From NCBI RefSeq assembly GCF_027595985.1, contig NC_073305.1:113401759-113465758 (forward strand): a DNA stretch of 64,000 nt. Direction: 5' to 3'. Position numbers and translations under genes: made by a program. Below the pieces are notes generated by a model. That model did no database searches. It saw only the letters and a program-made list of their open reading frames with translations, and was not told the origin of the DNA. Origin of the DNA: Sorex araneus. Lineage: Eukaryota; Chordata; Mammalia; Eulipotyphla; Soricidae. Below are positions 55,181 to 64,000 of the stretch, piece after piece. Position 1 is the first letter of the stretch. Each line of letters begins with the position of its first letter.

Positions 55181-55331
55181 CCAATGTGGTTTGGCACTAG
55201 CCTCAGACAATGACAAGCTAACTTCCTACTTCATAAAGCTGTGCAGAGAAGTGATAAAGGAAGACCTTAATGAGAGAAGAGCAGCAGTGTTGGCCAATGT
55301 GGCAAAAGTGAAAAAAGTATTCACAATGCTC
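55181..55331 (+). mobile_element. RTE fragment, sense (locus 2, block B)
   Basis: About 150 bp repeating the linker block of 53885-54035 (ccaatgtggtttggcactag ... gtgttggcc). In an intact element this piece would follow immediately after the point at which the adjoining antisense block C stops. It is joined to C in opposite orientation near 55332. Confidence 0.8.
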
Positions 55332-56517
55332 AAATGAGCTCGAGTTTCTGAAGGCAGGCGTCTGTTTGTGGCTTTCCCACTCTCGGCATTCTTCGCGCAG
55401 TCGTGGAGGTGCTGAACCAGTCGATCGTATTCCTCTTAGATGTTGTCAATGACAGCATCTTCCCATGTTGCTGCAATAGTGCCAAAGAGCTCCCAGTTGG
55501 TGGTCATTCTGGGAGTTCTCTTCTTAAACTTAAACTTTGCAGATCTTTCTCCTTGATCTGTGAAGTAGAATTTTGCAAAGGAGACAGTGGTCCGATCCTG
55601 TTTGGAATTTTGGGACAACAGTGACATCGGTCAGGCAAAACCTTCAATTATGATGTGGTCAATTTTATTGTGCAACTGTCCACCGGGAGACTCCCATGTC
55701 CAATGTTTAGATTCGGCCTTCTGGAACTGTGTGTTACCATGGATGGTCTTGGTTGACATGATGAACTCAGACAGTCTCTTACCCTGTTTGTTCCATTCTA
55801 GGATATGGATCCTGATGTGGAGGTCTTTGGGCGACCTTCTCAGTCCTATCTTGGCATTAAAATCACCAACAATGATCTTGTAGAAGGTCTGGTCTTCTTT
55901 ATAGAACTTCTCCAGCTCCATGTATAACTTCTCAATTTCTTCTTCATTATAGTTTGGAATTGGTGTGTAGACAATGAAGATAGAATCTGCCAGCAATGAT
56001 CCACATCTATTCAAGCATAATCATCCAATTCAGGTTGTTAGGCATTCGAATGAATCAATGATCATGGCCAACTTTGTGTTGATAAGGACACCGACGCCAC
56101 TGATGCCTCTGTTTTCGCATGTTCCAAGGAACAGTTCTTCTCCAGTGTCGATAATGGCATGATGTGATCGATGTCTCCTCGTTTCGGTCAGACCAGTGAT
56201 GTCGTACTTATCTTCTGGGCTTGCACCACCAGGTCCTCGATGAATGCTTCCAATGGCAGCGTACGTGTGTTGAAAGTACAGACAGTCATTTTAGTTTTTC
56301 TTTGTTTTGGCATTCTAGTTTGTCCCTCAGATTTTATCAGGCTCTCCTTGCTCATCTTTCTTAATACTGCCATATTGGGGACTTTTTCAGTGTCAGGCAG
56401 TTGAGGTCCATTGTTGTTACTGTTTTTGTCATATCAAACACACCATAGGTAGCTTGCCAGGCTCTGCCCTGCGGGCGGGATACTCTCAGTAGCTTTCCAG
56501 GCTCTCCAGAGGGATGA
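55332..56517 (-). mobile_element. RTE LINE 5' half, antisense (locus 2, block C)
   Basis: Minus strand runs from the 5' UTR (56517 to about 56310; ctctggagagcctgg, tttgatatgacaaaaacag) through the endonuclease (MTVCTFNTRTL, YTPIPNYNEEE, GDFNAKIGLRR; main frame 56014-55631) to the linker start, ending at ctcgagctcattt. 53441-53890 and 55335-55770 are copies of one element region in opposite orientation, an inverted repeat of about 430 bp. The 5' UTR is the part shared with the chimeric SINEs. Confidence 0.88.
55631..56373 (-). pseudogene. RTE endonuclease, antisense, broken
   Basis: Two minus frames, 56373-56188 (MTVCTFNTRTLPLEAFIEDLV) and 56014-55631 (MNRCGSLLADSIFIVYTP ... IIVGDFNAKIGLRR ... 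STKTIHGNTQFQKAE), cover most of an APE-like endonuclease. A gap or frame break at 56020-56185 separates them. The GDFN catalytic motif is intact. No RT is attached on this strand. Confidence 0.85.
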
Positions 56518-57719
56518 AGGCTTTTAGGGCAGCCTCTAATTGCCTTTACAGGAGAACCCCATCAAATATGGTGCAGAAATTATGGAAAATAGGTACTAAA
56601 TGTCTCATGGTGTATTGCGTGGCCAAAACCTTTATGTGTTATTTTATTTTTTTATATTTTTGTGGATTAGAGAGATCTGGTCTTGGAAAAGCATCCAAAA
56701 GTGGAAAAATCTGGTAAGAAGGGCTGCCTTATTCTTTTTATGCCCACTTAGGAATTGAGGAGTAATTACTTATCATCATATTAAGCCTACATGTAGTATC
56801 TTTTTTCCTCATTGTTCCTCCAATCTTGCTGTCAAAGCAAAGGTGAGCAGAATGTGCAAATGTCTAATCTTGTGTGGAGCTTGTGCCATCAGGCCCAGCT
56901 TCTCCTGGTATTCCATTCATTTCATCAACTTCTTTATCATTATCAGGGGAAAAGTGTTCTTAAGGTTCTGCTTTGGTCCAATTAAAATGAATAAAATGCA
57001 CGAAGGCAGCTACACCCAGATAAAGGTTGCAACACCCTTCAAACCATAAGCCAGTCTTCTTATAGTTATTCTTTTTTTTTCTGTACAATAAACTAACTTT
57101 ATTTTTGATTTTATTTTTTCAAATGATTTTGTTGTAGCCATCATTGAAACAATGCTTCATTTGTGCATGGTGGAAGAAGTAAAAACAAAATGAAGGACTT
57201 ATTTATTTTTCCATTATAATCTTTTAGGTATGTGTCCATTACTTTTGCATGCCTGGGACCTTTTCCACTCCAGAATTTATCCAAATATTTATGAAACTGT
57301 GAAACCATCCCCCTTTTACTACTTTATCTGATTTGATTGGAATGAATCCTAGTTCAGGGGGAGACAATTAATACACAAATTTGGTAAAATAGACTTATTT
57401 AGAAATAGGTATGTGACTCTGTTTTGATCAATATCCAGGGTAGTAGTGGAAAGAAGAAATTCTCTTTCTGTGATTATACTAAAAAGATAATTAGATATTT
57501 ATATTAGATATTTATCCAACAAGTTTGGATATGTTGGCAACCATTTTGTAATCACCAAGAGCCATTAAAGAAGAAAACAGAAAATAATGAGGTTCAGTTA
57601 TTATTCAAATATCCTGAATCCTATTTTAGTCATGATCAATTCATCAGATTGCTTTGACGTGGAAGCCAATTATTTCTTAAGGATTATGACTATTAACTAC
57701 CACAAACTTTTTCTTTTTT
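56518..57719. other. Unassigned AT-rich stretch
   Basis: No recognised repeat or gene; two short A/T runs near 57080 and 57700. Confidence 0.35.
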
Positions 57720-57890
57720 TTATTCTTTTGTTGCTCACAATACTTATTACATTCAATATTCCAACACCAAACCCACTACCATTACACCTTCCCACCACCA
57801 TTATTTTGAATTTTCCCACCATCACCGAAGCCTGCCCTCAAAGCAGGTCTTAAATAATTTATTTTGTATTGTTTGCTATGAGTAACCCTC
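57720..57890 (-). mobile_element. Fragment related to the composite element
   Basis: T-rich start, then cattcaatattccaacacc, attattttgaattttccc, gaagcctgccctcaaagcagg and taaataatttattttgtattg. These align with 51485-51590 in the same orientation. It ends in an A-rich stretch on the minus strand instead of the L1-like tail. Confidence 0.5.
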
Positions 57891-58010
57891 TAAAAATAAT
57901 CCAAAAAAGTTTCTTTGGAGAAAAGTGCGTGAAGATTGTTGTATCTCACCCTGGAGCCATTAAGCTAGATTACTAACTTTTTGTTACAGTTTGAGGCTCG
58001 TGTGCTATTT

Positions 58011-58030
58011 TTTTCTTTTTTCTTTTCTTT

Positions 58031-58120
<90 letters not shown>

Positions 58121-58158
58121 TTCCTTCCTGTCTTTCTTCCTTCCTTTCTTTCTTATCA
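58011..58158 (+). repeat. (TTTC)n microsatellite
   Basis: About 140 bp of TTTC units, breaking into TTCC units near 58117-58146. Homopyrimidine on this strand; frames through it give Phe/Leu/Ser or Lys/Arg/Glu repeats. Confidence 0.98.
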
Positions 58159-58429
58159 AGATAAGTTGCCTTCTACTTTACAGGCCATCAAATGTGGTGT
58201 GCTACTCTTGATACATTAGTGGCATATAGTATGAGATGACACTCCAGAAATTCTAAAATTTTTAGTAGGGGGATACAACTAGAGTTGAATTTTTCACTGG
58301 ATGGTGACTTTGGGGTCCAGAGGCATCTCTGCAGCTTGCTACTCTCTTCTGAGATCTATTTGTGAGTCTCTGAATCATGACCATTAGTGATTTTTAGCTA
58401 TGCTTAACAGCAGAATTCTTTTAATATGG

Positions 58430-59085
58430 ACATGAAGAAGGATCAACAAAAGTTCAAAGCTCTTCTGTTATGACAATACCCTGATCAACCCTTATAGCCA
58501 CAGAAAACTTCAGGCCAAAGCAATCGAAGAATGTCCAAACATAAACCAGTTCTAAAAGCTACTCAAATCTCTCTTTACCAGTGGGGAAGTTTGTATTCTC
58601 CCTTTAATACATCACTGTCTGTCTCTGTCTTTGCTTGACTCTCCCTTGCTTTCTCTCCTAAGAATCTCTAAATGAAGCTATTTCACTTCACTGTTTGTCT
58701 CCTAAAATTCTTTGCTGTGAGGAAAAACTGAAGACCCAAAAAGCCTGGATAAGGTCTATGATTAACTTTTCTTTCCTGCAAAGAGCAATTCCTCATTCCA
58801 GCTTGATTCCACAGCTCCCTATGATCAGGTGACAGGGATCATTTCCCATGCCACAAAGAATACAAGATGTCAGGTGCAACTTGACAGCTACCTCATAAGG
58901 CTGGTGAGAAATAAGGTATGTACCATGCAGTGGCTCGCTGCATACTTTCATCAGCTTAGTCTTAGATTTCCCCAGCTACTTCCCAGGTGACCAAGGTGGA
59001 CAGAAAAGGAAGCAGTAGATTCACATCTTGAGGCTGCCATTTTGCTCTTCTCTATATTTCACATAAGTTACCTGCAACAGATACA
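58430..59085 (+). mobile_element. LTR-like ERV fragment, family A
   Basis: Block order shared with 61360-62900 and 16785-17220: agttcaaagctcttctg, gacaataccctg, ataaaccagttctaaaagc, cctaaaattctttgctgtgag, acccaaaaagcctgg, tttcctgcaaagagcaattcc, cagctacttcccagg, ttacctgcaacag. No coding region. LTR versus ERV leader is unresolved. Confidence 0.5.
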
Positions 59086-59119
59086 AACTGAAAAATAAAT
59101 TTGACACATCAGTAAAATC

Positions 59120-59210
59120 TTTTTTAAAATCTAAGTCCTGGGATCAAACTCAGGGCCACATACATACAAGACATGTCCTCTACCACTGATCTTATCCCAG
59201 GTCCAATTTA
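59120..59210 (-). mobile_element. Old SINE fragment
   Basis: cctgggatcaaactcagggc, acatacaagacatgtcctct, accactgatcttatcccagg: B-box side and head complement of a tRNA-derived SINE, too diverged to assign. Confidence 0.5.
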
Positions 59211-59699
59211 AAAGAAAAACAAACTTTAAATCAATTTTTCTTTTTTAAAAAAAATTTTTCTTTTTTTTTCTTTTTTTAAAAAAATAACATAATTGAACTA
59301 AAAAATTTTCTCTTTCCTAAATCCCCTTTCATCTACTCAACAGAAGACCATTCATCTACAAAATTTCCTCCACTTAGTCATCATTCCACTCATTAGCAAA
59401 AATTAATTTATTATCTGCTATGGTTTTGATTGTTATAATTTAAAAATCAAATTTTATCATTATTACTGTAATTTAAATTTAAATTTCTTATATCCTCAAT
59501 AAAATGCACATGCTAAGTCTGAGGGATAGACTTCAATTTTACTATATTCTCTACTTAGCAAATAGATAAAAAGCACATAATAAATGGCACAAAAATAGAC
59601 AATATACTTATTAGTTTCATTTTTGTGTTATTATTTCTATTGTCACTTAATATGCTGATGTCAGAATCTAAAAATAACCTAATGTTTAATTGGGTTTGA

Positions 59700-60350
59700 A
59701 TAACAAAGTGATAGAGTAGAAAACGCAGAGCTAATCCATTTTCTCCCATATACATTGCCTGTTGTTTTTCAATCAGAGATTTTTTGCTCACATTGTGAAT
59801 GCCAGTGTGAAAGCAAACCCAGACACAGATTTCTCATTAACCATTCCCAAGAAGTGCAGCAGACTGAGGCAGCCCCAGTCATCAGATGTGTTTCCTGGAG
59901 AAGAAAAAAATCTCCATCATTAATGTAATTCTGTCTTCTATTTTGAAATATGTGGGATGTTGTCCTTTGCACATTTGCAGGAATTTACATAATAGATGAT
60001 GTCCCCGGTCAAGGTTTTGACTGATGTTATAAAACGAAGTAAGTAGCTGCTCACAAACAAAGCAGAAAACAAATGACTAAAACTGTCATCCCCTGCTCCA
60101 GGCTCATTATAGGACTTTTGAGAAATTTATATCACAATTACCATTCTTGTTTCTTTCCTCTGGGTGATGACGATGGGTTAGACTTTAGCTCTGCTAATCA
60201 CCCCAGCTAATATGCTCATTAGTATCCCAGAGTTGTCATACACCACTATTGTCAGTTATCAAAAGTAGTAGGAAGGAACATTCACAGAATCTGAGTTGCA
60301 AAAGCTAAGCCTGACTTGTGGTCTGTTATGACCTTATTCTCTTCTCCTCC
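59700..60350. other. Non-repetitive stretch, candidate conserved non-coding DNA
   Basis: 650 bp of complex, non-repetitive, non-coding sequence in a repeat-crowded neighbourhood. It holds several homeodomain-like cores (gctcattagtatcc, gctaatatgctcattag, gctaatcacccc). Nothing here resembles an exon, and conservation cannot be judged from one genome. Confidence 0.3.
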
Positions 60351-60764
60351 CCACAAAGAAATATACAGTTTTTAAAGTCAAATTCTCAGTAAATCAGAAT
60401 ATGATTGTATTTGTAGATTAGATTTTTGACCTATAATTAAATAATTATTTTAGTTCTATCCCTACATCATATCCTTCCCCCACCCAACCCAAACACCACC
60501 CGATGTGGCCCCCCAATAAATAATTAATTAAATTTAATACAGTCCTTAGGGGGTGCCCTACTTCAATATAACTGGTATTGAAACCAGGCCAAAGATGAAC
60601 TGACCCTTACCCAATGTCTAAACATAAGAACAGCTTATTCTAAGTTTACCCTTTACTTTTAGATTTCTTGATAAGATAGAATGTACCTTGGAACCAACCC
60701 ACAAGGTATTCTTTTTATCAGTACTTCTTTCTTTTGTCAAGTTTTTTTGTTTGTTTGTTTTCGG

Positions 60765-60938
60765 GTTTTTTTGGTTTTTGGGTCACACCTGGCAACGCAC
60801 AGGGGTTATTCCTGGCTCATGCACTCAGGAATTATTCCTGGCCATGCTCAGGGGACCATATGGGATGCTGGGAATCAAACCTGGGTTGGCTGCATGCAAG
60901 GCAAATGCCCTGCCCTCTGTGCTATCACTCCAGCCCCA
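60765..60938 (-). mobile_element. SOR-type SINE
   Basis: Complete antisense classic SINE: T-rich start, gggtcacacctggcaacgc, catatgggatgctggg, tcaaacctgggttggc, gctatcactccagcccc. Confidence 0.95.
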
Positions 60939-61649
60939 TTTTATTTAATTGAATTGAAACTTACTTAGAAAGATGTGAGGGAAGAGCAAGAGGATGTACG
61001 TGCTCAAGAGAGAATCTGGGCTTCTCCAGAGTGGCAGAAAGCAAATAAAGAAAACATAGAGACAAGGCAATGTGTTCAAGGGGGAGCAAGGGCTTGAAAA
61101 GGAAGTCTTTTTTTTTTTTTTTAAGTTTCTGCTGAGGCAGGCAGCTGGATAGGGCCTCCGTCCTCCCTAACCCCCACAGCAACGGATTCCTGGAAAATAA
61201 TTAAACCAGTAGCCACAAGCCACCTTGTGAGCACAGGAATTAAGGCCTGACAAGACCTTCACCTGGCACAACTACAGACCCTGGGAAGGCAAGAACCCCC
61301 GAAGGAGGGACAAACTACAGTAGAGACAAAAGACTCCAATGAAGACAAGAAGGAGATTCACTGAAAACTTCAAAGCTTGCACTTTCTGACAATACTTGCC
61401 TGGTCGACTTCCATGTCAGAGGAAAATTCCAGTCCTAGACAACCTGAAGAATATCCATATAAAAACCAGTCTTAATGGTCATTCAAGGCTCTTTCCACCT
61501 TTGAAGAAGTCTGTTTTCTCTCTTGAGCATGTAACTATTTCCCTCCCTTACCTCAAAACTTCCAAATAAAATTAGTTTTGTTTTCACTTCACTGCTGCAT
61601 CCGCCTGAAATTCTTTTCTCAGAGGAAGGTGAAGGATCCAAAAGGCCTG

Positions 61650-62620
61650 GTTGATGCCAGTGAGGCAGAAGCAGTGGTGGCAGGTCTCTGCATATGCTCA
61701 TGATTCCCAATAAAGATGCTCAGACTCAGAGCTGGAAAGTAGCACTGTCATAGCACTGTCGTCCTGTTGTTCATCAATTTGCTAGAGCGGGCACCAGTAA
61801 CGTCTCCATTGTGAGACTTGTTGTTACTGTTTTTGACAAATCAAATATACCACGGGTAGCTTGCCAGGCTCTGCTTTGCAGGCTGGATACTCTTGGTAAC
61901 TTGCTGGGCACTCCGAGAGGGATGGAGGAATTGAACCCAGGTCGGCCGCATGCAAGGCAAAAGCCCTACTGCAGTGCTATCGCTCCAGCCCAGAGATGGA
62001 AAGTAGAAAAGTTTATTGAAAAGTAGAAGAGAAAAGAAAAGGAGCTCCCCAAGTGGTGTGAAACATAGTATAGGACTAAGCTAAAGTTTGAGTTTTGTGA
62101 AGACTGTTTTAAGGACTCCTGATGTCCCTTGTTGGTTGAGAAATGTTTACAAAAGGTGCCAGAAAATTACAATGATGTCTATCTGAGCATTTTTGCCCCA
62201 TATCTTAGATTCCCTATTGACCTGGACTCTAGGACAGAGTTGTATAGTCTTGAAAATCTCTATGACCATGGGGCAGGACTTTGGGAGTGAAATGTGTCAG
62301 GTCAGTGGGGAAAAGGTGGTAAGAGGAAGCTACCTTAAAAAAGGTGACTTTCTTCTTTACTGGTAAAGGGAAAGAAATCTTCCAAGCCTACTTGCCAATT
62401 ATCTCAGTTTCCCCATCAGCCTAGACTTCAGGATTGCCCATTACCTTAGTTTCCCTGTCAGCCTAGACTCCAGGGCAGAGTTTTATGTTCCTGGGAAGCT
62501 GAGACAGAACCTTAGGGGTGAAATGTGTGTCAGATTGATGGAGGAGAGATAGAACATCTGAAGAGAAGAAACTGTGACTTTCTTACTGGCAAGGGGAAAC
62601 TGAGGCTTCCTCTTTCAAAG
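61650..62620 (-). mobile_element. Inserted antisense LTR-like element with internal duplication
   Basis: Interrupts the host LTR-like sequence. On the minus strand an AATAAA lies near 62008 (gtttattgaaaag). It contains a diverged direct duplication with an offset of about 235 bp (about 62205-62380 and 62440-62620: cttagattccct/cttagtttccct, gtgaaatgtgt, aaggggaaactgagg-type ends). It is itself hit by the SINE at 61743. Family unknown; edges approximate. Confidence 0.45.
61743..61990 (-). mobile_element. RTE-tailed SINE with TSD
   Basis: Complete antisense chimeric class: tail gcactgtcatagcactgtc, terminus gagcgggcaccagtaacg, gttgttactgtttttgac, the RTE-5'UTR-like block, gaattgaacccaggtcggcc, gctatcgctccagcc. 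TSD cagagctggaaagtag at 61727-61742, and with one mismatch at 61991-62006. Confidence 0.95.
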
Positions 62621-62900
62621 TTAGAACTGACTTTTCCTGCAAAGATCAATTTCTCACTTCAGACTGAGTCCAGGGAGCCGTGAAAAATCCAGCGATGGGG
62701 ATTAACTTCTGTACCACCAAGAATAAGTGGAAATCCTGTGCAGCTTGATAGCTGCCTAGTGGGGCTGGTATGACATCAAGTTTCTGCCATGTAGGGTCTT
62801 ATTGCAGACTTTATCACTGTCATATTTTGCAGTCATCCCTGGGTGGCAGAGGTGAATCAGGAGAAAGCAGCAGATCCCCTTCTGTTTAAGGCACTGGAGG

Positions 62901-63487
62901 AAAGAGGTAAATTTTGAGTTGCTAGTCAAAGATTTAATTAAGCAAGATGAATATGCTCCAGAGATTAACTATACAACTACATCTAGATATAATAGTTCTA
63001 TGTTTAATTTTTTATTTGAGTGATTTTATCTTATGCTAAGTGTTCTTAAAACATAAAGTATGATCTTAAAATGAACAAATGTGTTAAATTCCTAATTCTG
63101 TCTTTGGAATACATTTCTTCTTAGAGATGTTAAATTTTCAAAGATACAGTAGTTATGTTAAACAAGTTTCATAATTATCTGAAGTTTTCCAATGTCTTCT
63201 TATGCTATTTCCATGGAATAGCAAATTGCCACAATATATTTTGATATGTAAAGAAGATGTAATGCATTTTTAATGTACATCTATATTAATCTTCTTTGCA
63301 CATTGTTAAAAGCCTAAAAATATAATATAAAAAGAATATTATAATCTCCTTGTTGCAATAATTTAAATACAACTCCTTAAGCTAGAATAATAGGCATCAA
63401 ATTCTCCTACACCCCCAGTTCCACAAAAGTGGAAGAGAATTGAAAGAGAAATAAATGAAATTTGTTAATTATCAGGAAATAAAATAT
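62901..63487. other. Unassigned AT-rich stretch
   Basis: No recognised gene or repeat. Confidence 0.4.
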
Positions 63488-63668
63488 TGGCACTGGAACG
63501 ATAGTACAGAGATGAAGGAGCTTGCTTTTCACACCACTGATGCTGATTTCAATCCTCAATACCACATATGGTCCCTTGATCACTGCCATGGATCACTCCT
63601 GAGCACAAAGCAAGGAATATCTCCTGATCACATTCAGGGGTGATCTCAAAAAAAATAAAAACAAAACA
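63488..63668 (+). mobile_element. SOR-like SINE
   Basis: Sense: ggcactggaacgatagtacag, gcttgcttttcacaccac, tttcaatcctcaataccac, atatggtcccttgatcac, gatcactcctgagcacaaag, ggggtgatctc and an A-rich tail. Moderately diverged. Confidence 0.8.
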
Positions 63669-64000
63669 AAAATACCAACCAAAATATTAGTGGGGTCATA
63701 TACATGCCATGGAATGAAATGTGGGTATTGTTCTATAAGCAATGGGAATGTAATTCAGAAATTTTAATTAGAAGATTGGTTTATAAGTCAGAAGTGGGCA
63801 TTACTACTAATATTACTCAATGTAACACCTATTCCCACTTCTCTCCTTCTTATCCACCTCTCACAATGTTGGGAAAAAATGAGACACTCACTTGCTAACC
63901 TTTATGAAAACTAACAGAGTTATGTGACCAAATTCTCACCAATGCATCATAAGGTGAAATCTGTCACGGACATTCTGTGAAAGCTTTGTCATCCTTTAAA
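63669..64000. other. Unassigned stretch to window end
   Basis: No recognised gene or repeat. Confidence 0.35.

Larger units (their letters stand above)
61230..62900 (+). mobile_element. LTR-like ERV fragment, family A, split by nested insertions
   Basis: Part 1 (61230 to about 61650) runs from acttcaaagcttgcac and ctgacaatacttgcctgg to cctgaaattcttttctcag and ccaaaaggcctgg. Part 2 (about 62620-62900) resumes at ttttcctgcaaagatcaatt and continues to gtcatccctgggtgg. The two parts together give the same order as the uninterrupted copy at 58430-59085. The 950 bp between them is an insertion. Confidence 0.55.

Noticed and set aside
53441-56517. Locus 2 as a simple twin-priming product
   Set aside because: Twin priming would place the inverted 5' piece upstream of the sense 3' piece; here it lies downstream, and the 3' terminus and tail are missing.
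57965-58211. Lys/Arg/Glu-rich and Phe/Leu/Ser-rich frames
   Set aside because: Produced by the (TTTC)n microsatellite.

Overview
The window looks like intergenic or deep-intronic DNA from a eulipotyphlan mammal, most probably a Sorex shrew. The reason is about fifty copies of one tRNA-headed SINE in both orientations, of the kind I associate with shrews (SOR-type), alongside ancient eutherian repeats (MIR, an MLT1/MST-type MaLR LTR, decayed L1). The species call is inference from repeat content. I found no exon, host coding gene or functional RNA gene. The long open frames are retrotransposon fragments, SINE translations or chance.

Layout. 1-2.3 kb: a SINE cut by the window edge, an L1 3' end with target-site duplications (TSDs), then a GC-rich composite repeat with an exactly duplicated tRNA-like block. 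2.3-7.2 kb: AT-rich sequence with SINEs. 7.24-7.89 kb: antisense class II (ERVK/IAP-like) LTR. 8-17 kb: antisense L1, SINEs, two MIRs. 16.8-25.6 kb: LTR-like piece, SINEs, L1 3' ends, MaLR LTR. 26-31.5 kb: mostly unassigned, then a decayed sense L1. 32-37 kb: nested SINEs and a long antisense L1 ORF2 relic. 37-43 kb: mostly unassigned, with L1 3' ends. 44.26-47.27 kb: near full-length RTE-clade LINE with an inverted 5' end. 47.3-47.8 kb: CA-rich minisatellite. 49.38-49.99 kb: solo class I ERV LTR. 51.3-52.0 kb: second composite element with an L1-like tail. 53.4-56.5 kb: second, rearranged RTE locus. 57-64 kb: microsatellite, a possible conserved non-coding stretch, LTR-like sequence with nested insertions.

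The most interesting system is an RTE LINE and its parasites, all visible here. One SINE class carries the usual tRNA-like head, then about 100 bp matching the RTE 5' UTR, then the last codons, stop and repeat tail of the RTE. A third class retains more RTE 5' UTR before jumping to the same 3' terminus, which looks like an internally deleted RTE. A classic SINE class has the same head, a different body and a poly(A)-type end. The first RTE copy has a twin-priming signature: an inverted 5' segment, a head-to-head junction, and a 9-bp TSD around the whole unit. Both RTE loci are broken by stops, frameshifts or rearrangement, so any activity must come from copies elsewhere.
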